Below, piece by piece: positions 9,018-17,705 of a DNA stretch of 64,000 bases. The position numbers and the translations under genes were made by a program. The notes under the pieces were generated by a model that was not told the origin of the DNA, searched no databases, and saw nothing but the letters and a program-made list of their open reading frames with translations. This DNA is from Neoalteromonas flava (lineage in GTDB: Bacteria > Pseudomonadota > Gammaproteobacteria > Enterobacterales > Alteromonadaceae), in assembly GCF_002807685.1 (NCBI RefSeq), contig NZ_PEAX01000005.1, positions 336,868 to 400,867 on the forward strand, given 5' to 3'. The number at the start of each line of letters is the position of its first letter. Position 1 is the stretch's first letter.

Positions 9018-9040
9018 AAAGCGAGGCACAGAGGCCTCGC
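9016..9040 (-). terminator. Terminator of the TonB receptor gene
   Basis: GCGAGGC (9021-9027) pairs with GCCTCGC (9034-9040). Read on the minus strand the stem is followed by TTTTT (9016-9020), a good intrinsic terminator 25 bp after the receptor's stop. It touches the end of the DUF1653 gene; for plus-strand transcripts the stem has no T-run. Confidence 0.8.
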
Positions 9041-9064
9041 TGACTTGACGGCAGACGTATCGTC

Positions 9065-12043
9065 TTAGAAGCGGAAATTAATACCCGCTTTGTAAATACG
9101 ACCTAGCGTGTCGTAGTTACTCGGGAAGGTGTTACCTGAGTTGGAGCTGGTATCACCGATTTGATTGCCTAACGCTGGTGGATCATCGTCAAAGAGGTTA
9201 TCCACGCCCGCAGTTAGCGTTATGTAATCATTGATTTGGTAACTACCAAATAGGTCAATGTAATCATAAGCATCAATGCTGCGGAATTCTTCAAAGCGTA
9301 ATGAACTTTCTGGCGGCTCAACATCTACAGAACTAATGTGGCGCCACTGCACAGACAAGGTCAGATCGTCATATGTCCATGTTGTGCGCTGCACCCAACG
9401 TAGATCCGACAGCGGATCACAACTGGTTCCATAATATCCTTTACAGTCGAGCACTGGCACTGTCGCAGAGCTTTGCGACTCCTGAGACAAGTACTTGTTG
9501 ATGTTCCCCGATAACCTTAGGCTGCCCATATCATCCAAATCAAATGACATGTTAAATGCAATCTCAACGCCTTCGGCTTCGAGATAACTAAGATTAGTCG
9601 TAAACAAGTTCACACCAGCCGCAGAACCGGTCAGGTCGCCACCCACGCGGTTGATCTTCGCGCAGTCTTCAGTCAGTCCATTGGTATAACATGAATCTAG
9701 CACTTCTTGTGCGCTGAAGTTGCCAATGATGTCTTGGATATCGATTTTGTAATAATCTGCTGAGATAACAAAGCTGTCAAAACCATTGAATTCTGGCGTC
9801 CAGACGAACCCAGCAGTAGTCGTGTCAGCTTCCTCTGGTCCAGGTGGGTTGTCAGGGTCACTACCGGCAAAGGTATTAATTTGGCCGGCGATAATGTCAG
9901 GAATTACACCCACTTGCGCCGCCGACATCCCCGTAGAAATACACAGTTGACGGAGACGGTCATCAATATTGCCAGCATTGGCTACGGAACATGGATCTTG
10001 CGTCGCGTTACTGAGTCCCGAGGTGACCGGTGACGCGAGTTCACCTACATTGGGCGCGCGGTTAGCGCGTTGCTGCATAACTCGCACCATAAACGATTCA
10101 ACTGGGCGCCAGTTAAAACCTACTTTCCAAGAGTCGGTTTTGCCGATGGTATTGTAATCCGATGTGCGATAACCAAACTCAAGATCCATTCGGTCTGCAA
10201 ACGCTTGGCCGTCGAATATCGGCAAGATACCTTCAAAGAAGAAATCGTTGACTGTATATCCACCGCGGATAGGTAACAAGTTTCCACCAGCGCCGCCTTG
10301 GCAGCTCGCAGGGGATTGTTTTAAGCACTCATCGGGCTCAAGAATACCGGTTTCTTTACGATATTCGAAACCAAAACTCATGGCCAGTGGGCCGCTCGCT
10401 GTGGGTAGTTCAATTGCGTCGACGGGGCCGGTGAACAACAGGGTAGCGATGGTTTGCTCATACTTTTGTTGTTGTAGTGCAATTGCTCGCGCATAACCGG
10501 CCATCGACTCGGTGATCGTGCCAAGTCCGCCAAATAAGTCGATAGGTACACAGGTACCACCCACTGCACAGGTTACACCGTCGCGCGAATCCAAAGCGTT
10601 TTGGATGTTGGGCAAGTTTGTGTATCCGTCACGCACAGTGGTTCGATTTGACTCTCCATACTGAAATGATGCGTCATATTCCCAATCACCCAAGAAAGCG
10701 CCATTTACGCCAGCATTAATCTGCCAGATATCTGAATCATAGCGCTCGGTACGTGGCCCTAATTCCAGGGTGCGGCGGCGCAGGCGCACGGTCAAGCTAT
10801 CTTCTGAGTCAACCACGCCATTGGCATTCGTGTCGGTCCAACTGCCGCCATTTACGAGTGAGCCATCAGCTACCGCAGCATTGGCCCCATCAATCATAAA
10901 GCCTAATGCTTGATCACTGATGAAAGGGTTATACAACGGCAATACAAAGCTTGCACCAAAAGTTCCAGAAGGGGCGACTTGCTGTGTAACCGACGTATTT
11001 GAGTAGTTAAACCGAGCATATACGTTGGCATATTCATTGATTTCATAATTGGCCAATGCCGTTGCCGAATAGCGTTGTGCCGGCGTTTGGTAATAGTTAA
11101 AGGGGTTAAAGTTGAAGCGACTGCATTGCTCACCCAGGGTGCGGTCGTTTCTAAATTGCCCAGTCACATTGGTACCAATTAGCTCGAAACGCGTAGGTAT
11201 TGCGGTCGTTGAACCACTACCGTTCACAAAGTCTACAACATTTGGACCATCACAGCCTGCCGGTGGTGCCGCCGGTGGCTCTCCCGCCAGAAATTCGGCA
11301 TAACCGGCGCCCGAGTTAGAGTTAATACCTAATAAGCCCAAAGGCCGCTGCCCCAGCCTTACAGCATCGCGCTCCATCCAACTCAAACTGACGACCGCAT
11401 TCCCGCGGCCATCATCTAAATTAGAGCCTACGGTAAGTGAAATGCTGTCTTGATCACCATCATTTTCGCCTGTCTCGTTATGATTCATGTCGAAGGCGAC
11501 ACCTTCAAAATTATCTTTGAGGATAACGTTGACTGCACCTGCAATCGCATCCGAGCCATACACTGCTGATGCACCACCGGTAACCACATCGATTCGCTCT
11601 ATAAGTGCGGTGGGGATAGTTGCGGTATCAACAGCACCGTTGAAGTTAAATGGAACCATGCGCTTACCGTCCATCAGGACCAGGTTACGTTGTGCGCCTA
11701 GACCGCGCAGGTCGATTGTTGCAGCACCGGCGGTCCCGTTGTTAACGTTACTGCCATCTGCGGGGATTGTTGCTGGCAAGCTGCGCACTATCCGCTCAAA
11801 TTCTGGTGTTTGTAAGTAACCTATTTCCTCTTCACCTATCGAAATAATTGGACTCGATGACTCAACGCCCGGTGCTCGGATACGGCTACCTGTGACCGAG
11901 ATTACTTCAACATCAGCGGTATCATCCTTGTTGTTTGGCTCGCTTTGTTGCGCGCTGGCCGCGTGCGCGAGCAACAAGGATGTTGTCGCGCCAGCGACAC
12001 ACGCAATTTTCACTGCGCGTGCGATTTTTGAATTTGCAAACAT
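9065..12043 (-). CDS. TonB-dependent outer-membrane receptor
   Basis: A 992-residue receptor importing an unknown ligand across the outer membrane with TonB-ExbB-ExbD energy. A signal peptide (...LLLAHAASAQQ) precedes a TonB-box-like region (DVEVISVTGSRIR) and the plug domain with TIDLRGLGAQRNLVLMDGKRM and GGASAVYGSDAIAGAVNVILK. The beta-barrel ends in ...YKAGINFRF with a terminal Phe. Plug and barrel resemble the large Caulobacter/Alteromonas type used for peptides or glycans rather than siderophores. The start is the ATG at 12043, preceded by GGGAG; a longer frame upstream has no ribosome-binding site. No Fur box is apparent. It is divergent from a LytS/LytTR pair, the obvious candidate regulator. 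Confidence 0.92.
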   Translation of the reverse strand: MFANSKIARAVKIACVAGATTSLLLAHAASAQQSEPNNKDDTADVEVISVTGSRIRAPGVESSSPIISIGEEEIGYLQTPEFERIVRSLPATIPADGSNVNNGTAGAATIDLRGLGAQRNLVLMDGKRMVPFNFNGAVDTATIPTALIERIDVVTGGASAVYGSDAIAGAVNVILKDNFEGVAFDMNHNETGENDGDQDSISLTVGSNLDDGRGNAVVSLSWMERDAVRLGQRPLGLLGINSNSGAGYAEFLAGEPPAAPPAGCDGPNVVDFVNGSGSTTAIPTRFELIGTNVTGQFRNDRTLGEQCSRFNFNPFNYYQTPAQRYSATALANYEINEYANVYARFNYSNTSVTQQVAPSGTFGASFVLPLYNPFISDQALGFMIDGANAAVADGSLVNGGSWTDTNANGVVDSEDSLTVRLRRRTLELGPRTERYDSDIWQINAGVNGAFLGDWEYDASFQYGESNRTTVRDGYTNLPNIQNALDSRDGVTCAVGGTCVPIDLFGGLGTITESMAGYARAIALQQQKYEQTIATLLFTGPVDAIELPTASGPLAMSFGFEYRKETGILEPDECLKQSPASCQGGAGGNLLPIRGGYTVNDFFFEGILPIFDGQAFADRMDLEFGYRTSDYNTIGKTDSWKVGFNWRPVESFMVRVMQQRANRAPNVGELASPVTSGLSNATQDPCSVANAGNIDDRLRQLCISTGMSAAQVGVIPDIIAGQINTFAGSDPDNPPGPEEADTTTAGFVWTPEFNGFDSFVISADYYKIDIQDIIGNFSAQEVLDSCYTNGLTEDCAKINRVGGDLTGSAAGVNLFTTNLSYLEAEGVEIAFNMSFDLDDMGSLRLSGNINKYLSQESQSSATVPVLDCKGYYGTSCDPLSDLRWVQRTTWTYDDLTLSVQWRHISSVDVEPPESSLRFEEFRSIDAYDYIDLFGSYQINDYITLTAGVDNLFDDDPPALGNQIGDTSSNSGNTFPSNYDTLGRIYKAGINFRF

Positions 12044-12103
12044 TATGTTGTCTCCCTGCTTCGCCGCTTCGATTAGGAAACAACGAAGAGTTGTGTGTTT
12101 TAA

Positions 12104-12121
12104 GATAACCCTGTTGTTATC
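12104..12121. promoter_or_regulatory. Inverted repeat upstream of the TonB receptor
   Basis: GATAAC-CCTGTT-GTTATC is a perfect 6-bp inverted repeat about 60-80 bp upstream of the receptor's ATG, inside the divergent region shared with the kinase gene. It could be an operator or a leader hairpin. The binding protein is unknown. Confidence 0.35.
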
Positions 12122-12299
12122 TGCGCTATACGCTATGCCCACGCGACTATTTGCTCCATAGGGCTTCCACCAAGTGCGACTTCTAAGTGATAAATCGCCT
12201 AAATAAATGGATAAATGGGGGATTAATTCTTTTGATATGGCGTATGATTGAATTACACGAAATATTTATCACCAATAATGCGTTGAACAGGGGTGGGTT

Positions 12300-13406
12300 A
12301 TTTCAAATTCTCGCGGTGAGCATTCAATATCTATTCAAAGTCGTTGGTTCTGGCTGGCGAATATTTTTATTTGGTTAAGTTTTTTGACCTTCTTTTCCTT
12401 TGCCCAATCGCGTAATGCTAAAGCTATAGAACTCGCAATCAGTTGGTGGGATTACTGGGTTATGATGGCACCGTGGTTTCTAAACTTCATTTGGGTAACG
12501 CCCGCGGTTTTTGTGGTTATTCACACCACGCTTGAGAAAAATGAACAGAATAAATGGCGCAAGTTTTGGCCCGCAGCAATGGCATCTCTTGGTGTGTTGT
12601 TTTGTTATTGGACTCTTAGTTTAATCATGCAGCTGATTATTCGCGACCAATCGTTTGCTGATTTCCAGCAACGTTTATATGGCGTGATCATGTCCACGGG
12701 GGTTATTGATATTGTTATTTACGCCGCGATCCTGTGGGCCGCAGTTGGGGGGCACTACTACCATAAGTCGATGCAGCAACGGGTGCTGTTCAATAAAATG
12801 CAGCAACAATTAGTGGCCGAGCAACTTAAGGCCTTGCGATCGCAACTTAACCCCCACTTTTTGTTTAATACGCTTAATACGGTGAGCAGTTTGGTGCGTT
12901 TAGATGAAAAAGACAAAGCGATAAACGCATTGTCTGAATTAAGCACCATGCTGCGCATGTCATTGGATACCAAGCAAGACGAAATCATCACATTGCGCCA
13001 AGAGATGCAGTTTATTCATAGTTATTTAGCGATCCAAAAATTGCGTTTTGCTGAGAAACTTAAAATTCAAACCGAAGTGGATGATGATTGCTTGAATGTT
13101 TCTATTCCTAACATGTTGTTACAACCTTTAGTTGAAAATGCAGTGCAACATGGGGCTCAATTAGCTGGGCAAGCTAATGAAATAACGTTGAGTATCCGCC
13201 AGCAAGACGGTGCATTAGAGATTTATCTGACCAACCATGTCGATGAAAATAATTCTGAATCTGGTTTTGGCATTGGCTTATCGAATACACAAGAGCGACT
13301 GAAGCGATTATACAAATCATTCCGTTTGGAGTTGACGCCGCTCAACAATGGAATTTTTCAGACACTGCTGAGTTTACCCATCACGCATGTAGGGAGGGAA
13401 TCATGA
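12300..13406 (+). CDS. LytS-type membrane sensor histidine kinase
   Basis: Senses an unknown signal and phosphorylates the LytTR regulator encoded next to it. The N-terminal half has several membrane helices. The kinase core shows SQLNPHFLFNTLN (phospho-acceptor His, His_kinase PF06580 family) and LLQPLVENAVQHG (N box), with GFGIGLSNTQERL as the ATP-lid region. The only standard start in frame after the upstream stop is a TTG at 12384, which would cut off the first helix (RWFWLANIFIWLSFLTFF). An ATT at 12300, six bases behind AGGGG, restores it, so I use that start with caution; from 12384 the protein is 340 residues. It overlaps the regulator gene by 4 bp. Confidence 0.8.
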   Translation: MSNSRGEHSISIQSRWFWLANIFIWLSFLTFFSFAQSRNAKAIELAISWWDYWVMMAPWFLNFIWVTPAVFVVIHTTLEKNEQNKWRKFWPAAMASLGVLFCYWTLSLIMQLIIRDQSFADFQQRLYGVIMSTGVIDIVIYAAILWAAVGGHYYHKSMQQRVLFNKMQQQLVAEQLKALRSQLNPHFLFNTLNTVSSLVRLDEKDKAINALSELSTMLRMSLDTKQDEIITLRQEMQFIHSYLAIQKLRFAEKLKIQTEVDDDCLNVSIPNMLLQPLVENAVQHGAQLAGQANEITLSIRQQDGALEIYLTNHVDENNSESGFGIGLSNTQERLKRLYKSFRLELTPLNNGIFQTLLSLPITHVGRES

Positions 13407-14155
13407 TTAATGTACTGGTTGTTGATGATGAGCCATTGGCGCGGCAAGCCGTTGTTGGGCTGCTATCTGAATGTGCCCCCATTGGACATATATTTCAGGC
13501 AAGCTCTGGCAGTGAAGCCCTCTTAGTTGCGGCCCAGCATGAGGTTCATTTAGCCTTTCTTGATATGCAGATGCCGGGGATGACTGGAATTGCGCTGGCA
13601 CGTGAATTACCGAGTGATTGTGTGCGGATTTTTATTACTGCTTTTGACCAATTTGCGATTCCCACATTTGAAGTTGATGCACTAGATTACATTCTTAAGC
13701 CGTTTACCAACGATCGCTTCAAGCAAGCATTAGATAAGGCACTAAGTGCGCTGGCAGTCGATTTGACTGTTACGACAGTGGGTGAGTCGACGGTATCACA
13801 TACCCCAGTTGCTGCGGTGGGTCATTATAAGACTCGGCTTGTGGTAAGGGATCCCGGACGCATACGATTAGTCGATGTCGCGACTATCAATTACATTACG
13901 GGTGCTGGAAATTATGCTGAGCTTCACCTTAATGACGGTAAAACCGTGTTGCACAGAGAGACTATGACTAACCTGGAGTCACAGTTAGATCCGGAACATT
14001 TTATTCGCATTCATCGTTCGTCTATCGTACGGCGAACTTACGTTGCTGAACTTAGGCCGAATGACAAAGGCGATTACACTGTAATTCTGTCAGAGGGTGA
14101 ATTACTTACTTTGTCGCGACGCAATCGCGATAAAATCGAAGCTCTTACTGGCTAG
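13403..14155 (+). CDS. LytTR-family response regulator
   Basis: A 250-residue DNA-binding regulator. The receiver domain (about 1-120) has the acidic pair D8/D9, phospho-acceptor D54 (LAFLDMQMPGMTG) and the Lys of YILKPF. The LytTR DNA-binding domain (about 145-248) shows VVRDPGRIRLVDVATINYI and FIRIHRSSIVRR, typical of the AlgR/AgrA/LytR family. Its ATG overlaps the kinase stop (ATGA), so the two are translationally coupled. LytTR proteins usually bind paired 9-bp direct repeats; a likely target is the divergent region at 12044-12299 controlling the TonB receptor and the operon itself, though I could not identify the repeats. Confidence 0.92.
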   Translation: MINVLVVDDEPLARQAVVGLLSECAPIGHIFQASSGSEALLVAAQHEVHLAFLDMQMPGMTGIALARELPSDCVRIFITAFDQFAIPTFEVDALDYILKPFTNDRFKQALDKALSALAVDLTVTTVGESTVSHTPVAAVGHYKTRLVVRDPGRIRLVDVATINYITGAGNYAELHLNDGKTVLHRETMTNLESQLDPEHFIRIHRSSIVRRTYVAELRPNDKGDYTVILSEGELLTLSRRNRDKIEALTG

Positions 14156-14260
14156 GCGATAGCTAAATCGCTACTTTGTGTTAACAAAATGATCTATCCT
14201 TATCCGCTCTGCATAGTGAGTTAGTGAAATCTGCACAACTGACTGGATTAAGGAATTTGT

Positions 14261-15118
14261 ATGAAATGTAGCAAGGTGTTGAGTTGTTTTATGGGACTAC
14301 TGCTGTTGCCAAGTGCGGCAATAGCAGATGACCGTTTTGCCGGTGTTGAAATGGACGTTCAGGCATTGTCTGGCACAGTGCATATGATGGTAGGCTCCGG
14401 CGGCAATATAGGTGTTTCAGCAGGGCAAGATGGGATTTTGATTGTGGATGACCAATATGCTCCATTGGCTGAAAAGATCGCCGCTGCGCTACAAGGGTTA
14501 GGATCTGATAAGCCACGCTATGTGGTAAATACGCATTATCATGGCGACCATACTGGTTCCAATGCATTCTTTAGTGAGACTAAAGGAGCCACCATTTTCG
14601 CTCATGAGAATGTACGCATTCGCCTCGCATCCAGTGAGGATGTAAATGCAGCTGCGTTGCCGGTAGTGACCTACCAAGATGGGATTAAATTCCATTTTAA
14701 CGATGAGACTATTCATGTTATTCATCTACCCGGCGGCCACACTGACGGTGACAGTATTGTGTGGTTTGAAGATTCCAATGTGCTGCACACCGGCGACTTA
14801 TTTTTTAAAGACTGGTTCCCTTATATCGATCTAGGCGCGGGTGGCAGTGTTGCCGGTTACATCGCATCGGTGGCGCAAGTGTTGGATATGATTAATGATG
14901 ATACTCAAATTATTCCTGGACACGGCGCGTTAGCAAATAAACAAGATCTCATGCGTTTCAAAGCAATGATCGAAGAAACATACGCCTACGTTCAGGCCCT
15001 TAAAGTGGCTGGTCAGAGCGAAGATGAAATCGTCGCGAAAGGTCTCGAGAGCCAATGGGAAAACTGGGCTTGGCGGTTTATTACCGAAGAGCGTTGGATC
15101 CGAACGTTATATAAATAG
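14261..15118 (+). CDS. Secreted metallo-beta-lactamase-fold hydrolase
   Basis: A 285-residue protein with a signal peptide (about 1-22, ...LPSAAIADD) and the MBL fold. Metal-binding motifs are HYHGDH at 92-97, H160 (GGHTDGD), D179 (HTGDLFF) and a late PGHG. This pattern fits two zinc ions as in class B3-like or QuiP-like periplasmic hydrolases, but substrate and beta-lactamase activity cannot be read from the sequence. It follows the two-component pair by about 105 bp and precedes a solute-binding-like protein by 10 bp, so the last two may form one operon. Confidence 0.85.
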   Translation: MKCSKVLSCFMGLLLLPSAAIADDRFAGVEMDVQALSGTVHMMVGSGGNIGVSAGQDGILIVDDQYAPLAEKIAAALQGLGSDKPRYVVNTHYHGDHTGSNAFFSETKGATIFAHENVRIRLASSEDVNAAALPVVTYQDGIKFHFNDETIHVIHLPGGHTDGDSIVWFEDSNVLHTGDLFFKDWFPYIDLGAGGSVAGYIASVAQVLDMINDDTQIIPGHGALANKQDLMRFKAMIEETYAYVQALKVAGQSEDEIVAKGLESQWENWAWRFITEERWIRTLYK

Positions 15119-15128
15119 GTAACGGCAA

Positions 15129-15914
15129 ATGGGGCGGTATTGGTTTGTTTTGCTGGCAGGTATCAGTTGCATAATAACTGGCGCCAAAGCGAGCGAGCAG
15201 GAAAACGATTTAACGATTTACTTTGAGAGCAATTATCGCCCCTATACTTTTCTTACTGACGGTCAAATTGACGGTTTAAATGGGCTGTTGATTAAACGGT
15301 CATGTGAAATTGCCAAGCTGCGTTGTGAATTTGTCGACATGCCATGGACTCGCGCAATGTCGATGGGTCTGCAAGATCCTAAGGGTGCTATTTTAAGTGC
15401 GTCGAGAAATGCTGCGCGCGAATCTTTCTTTCAATGGGTTGGTCCAGCAGTATCAGGCGAGACGTTCTATTTCAAATTGAAAAGTCGCACTGATGTCATG
15501 ATCACACAGGCCAGTGACGTTCTGAACTACACTGTAGGTGTGACGCGAGATGATATTTATGAGTCAGTTCTCACTGCTCGAGGTTTTGTCGCGGGCAAAA
15601 ACTTACTGCAATGCGCGAACAAAGATGATCCAATCCGCTTGTTTTTGCGCGGGCGGTTAGATCTTATGTTTGCATCGGGATACACCTTAGCCGATACATT
15701 GGTGCGGTTTGGAGCATCCCTTGATGATGTAGAAGCGGTTGCATGGCTGCATACTCCAGAACTTAAAGGCAATTACCTGGCCGTTAACTTAGCAGTATCT
15801 GATAGTTTGGTTACAAAGCTCAATTTCGCGGTCAGTGAATTTCGTAAAACCGCAGAATTTGCTGAATTAGTTGACCGTTTTCGCCCCGTTGCCATCCGCT
15901 ATCCCTCGATTTAA
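15129..15914 (+). CDS. Periplasmic solute-binding-like protein (SBP_bac_3 type)
   Basis: A 261-residue protein with a signal peptide (...SCIITGAKASEQ) and a fold resembling ABC-transporter family 3 binding proteins: an early LTIYFESNYRPYTFL strand, then LNGLLIKRSCEIAKLRCEFVDMPWTRAMSMGL. No permease or ATPase gene is nearby. Such orphan proteins in Alteromonadales are often not transport components, and a sensory or ligand-scavenging role is possible. The start is the ATG at 15129, 10 bp after the MBL-fold gene, with a weak ribosome-binding site. It is followed by a perfect 8-bp inverted repeat before the convergent amidohydrolase gene. Confidence 0.75.
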   Translation: MGRYWFVLLAGISCIITGAKASEQENDLTIYFESNYRPYTFLTDGQIDGLNGLLIKRSCEIAKLRCEFVDMPWTRAMSMGLQDPKGAILSASRNAARESFFQWVGPAVSGETFYFKLKSRTDVMITQASDVLNYTVGVTRDDIYESVLTARGFVAGKNLLQCANKDDPIRLFLRGRLDLMFASGYTLADTLVRFGASLDDVEAVAWLHTPELKGNYLAVNLAVSDSLVTKLNFAVSEFRKTAEFAELVDRFRPVAIRYPSI

Positions 15915-15958
15915 CCCTGCGAAGCCCTCTGAAGTTAACCATACGTTTGAACTAACTC

Positions 15959-15982
15959 GTTGGCACCACTTATAGTGCCAAC
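15959..15982. terminator. Stem-loop between convergent genes
   Basis: GTTGGCAC-N8-GTGCCAAC is a perfect 8-bp inverted repeat between the 3' ends of two convergent genes. It has no T-run on either strand, so it is a possible factor-assisted terminator or mRNA 3' end stabiliser. Confidence 0.45.
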
Positions 15983-16037
15983 AGGTAACTTAATCCGATT
16001 GGGTTCTCAAGAGCCTTTAATCTGGTTCGTGTATTGT

Positions 16038-17705
16038 CTACTCTTTGGCGAATACCTCTTCACCTGCGATATAGGTGCTTTGGACTTCAATTTTCCAGAG
16101 GTTTTGTGGGTTGATTGTGAATGGATCTTGATCAACCAGAATGAAGTCAGCCCAGTACCCTGGCAACAATGCACCTATTTGGGTGTCTTGGTCCGCCGCA
16201 TAGGCCGCGTCAAGGGTAAAGGCCTTAAACGCTTGTTGTACTGTAAGTGCTTGTTCTGGCACCCAGCCATTTTTCGGCTGGTTGTTGCGGTCTTGACGTG
16301 TCACGGCTGCGTGGATGCCATAAAAAGGATTGGCTAACTCAACTGGAAAATCAGACCCAAACGCAAGAATCGATCCTTGCTGTAAAAAGGTTTGCCACGC
16401 GTAAGCTCCTTGCAAACGTTGCTTACCTATGCGGTCTTCCGCCATATTCATATCGCTAGTGGCGTGGGTTGGTTGCATTGAAGGTATGATATCTAGAGTT
16501 TTAAAACGTTTAATATCTTCTAATGCAATGACCTGAGCATGCTCAATGCGATTACGCAATGCTTTACCGCCGATACGTTCAAACACTTGTTCAAAATGAT
16601 CCAGTGCGAGTCGGTTGGCACGGTCGCCAATGGCATGAAAATGTAACGCAAAGTCCTTACTGATCACCTGATTAAACAAGTCGGGGAGTTTCTCCTCAGC
16701 CGTCACTAGTAAGCCGTGATTGTGAGGATCATCAGAATAAGGTTTTAACAATGCTGCACCGCGACTGCCCAGAGCACCGTCTCCGTATGCTTTGACACTG
16801 CGGATCAATAGTTTAGCGTCTGCTCGCTGGATTGGCCCTGCTGCCAGCATTTTAGGTAACTGCGGATCGGTGGCTGATAGCATGGCATACACGCGCAGGG
16901 GGAGGTGGCCTTGTTCGGCCAACGCTTGATAAAGATTATAAGTCGCATAATCGATACCTGCGTCGTGCATGCTGGTTATTCCCAGCGCTGTTAAGTGCTC
17001 ACCAGCCGCATTCAGTTGTTCGATGCGCAATTGATCATCAAGTTTAGGCAAATGTTGTTCAACCAGTCCCATCGCGGTATCAATAAGCACACCTGTAGGA
17101 TTGCCGTTGTCATCAGTGAGGATTTTCCCTCCTTCTGGTGAAACCGTTGAGCTATCTATTCCAGCAATTCTCAATGCAGCTGAGTTGGCCCAGCCCGCAT
17201 GCCCATCTACACGGGTTAGCCAGACCGGCTTATCAGCAATCTTTTCGTCGAGAATGGCGGCAGTAGGAAAGGCTTTGTCGGGCCACAATACTTGATTCCA
17301 TCCGCGGCCTTGGATCCAGCTCAATTTGGGGTGACTCTTAGCATAGTCGGCCACTTGTTGCGCTGCATCGTGAGCAGATGCTGTTTCACGGACATCAATT
17401 GCAAGTAAGGTATCGCCTAGCCCAAGCAAATGTCCATGAGCATCAATCAACCCCGGTAATAGAGTTTTGCCTTGGCCATCTAGCACTTCTGCTGTGGGGT
17501 AACCATGGCCTAACGCTTCATCACCAATCGCGCGGACTTTGCCATCCTCGATTACCATATCACTGAAGTTGATCAGGTCGCCCTGGGTATTCAAGGTATA
17601 ACCTTTAACATTACTAATGTGCAGCGGCGATGCACAAATACTAAAACCGTAAAGAAGAGTAACTAATGACAATAATCGAAGCGGCAGGCGCAAGGCGTGT
17701 TTCAT
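16038..17705 (-). CDS. Exported amidohydrolase (YtcJ-like, Amidohydrolase_3)
   Basis: A 555-residue metal-dependent hydrolase with a signal peptide (...YGFSICASP). Motifs are LPGLIDAHGH (first metal-binding His pair, near 90), LHFHAIGDRA, RIEHAQ and FGSDFPVE (late catalytic Asp), in the order of the YtcJ-like branch of the amidohydrolase superfamily. The substrate is unknown; relatives act on N-acyl or cyclic amide compounds. Its ATG overlaps the stop of the PLP enzyme by 4 bp, so the two are translationally coupled and probably work on related amino-acid-like compounds. The signal peptide puts this step in the periplasm and the PLP enzyme in the cytosol. Confidence 0.88.
   Translation of the reverse strand: MKHALRLPLRLLSLVTLLYGFSICASPLHISNVKGYTLNTQGDLINFSDMVIEDGKVRAIGDEALGHGYPTAEVLDGQGKTLLPGLIDAHGHLLGLGDTLLAIDVRETASAHDAAQQVADYAKSHPKLSWIQGRGWNQVLWPDKAFPTAAILDEKIADKPVWLTRVDGHAGWANSAALRIAGIDSSTVSPEGGKILTDDNGNPTGVLIDTAMGLVEQHLPKLDDQLRIEQLNAAGEHLTALGITSMHDAGIDYATYNLYQALAEQGHLPLRVYAMLSATDPQLPKMLAAGPIQRADAKLLIRSVKAYGDGALGSRGAALLKPYSDDPHNHGLLVTAEEKLPDLFNQVISKDFALHFHAIGDRANRLALDHFEQVFERIGGKALRNRIEHAQVIALEDIKRFKTLDIIPSMQPTHATSDMNMAEDRIGKQRLQGAYAWQTFLQQGSILAFGSDFPVELANPFYGIHAAVTRQDRNNQPKNGWVPEQALTVQQAFKAFTLDAAYAADQDTQIGALLPGYWADFILVDQDPFTINPQNLWKIEVQSTYIAGEEVFAKE

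Noticed and set aside
12187..12378. 63-codon plus-strand frame upstream of the kinase
   Set aside because: It lies in the divergent regulatory region and overlaps the likely true 5' end of the kinase gene in another frame.
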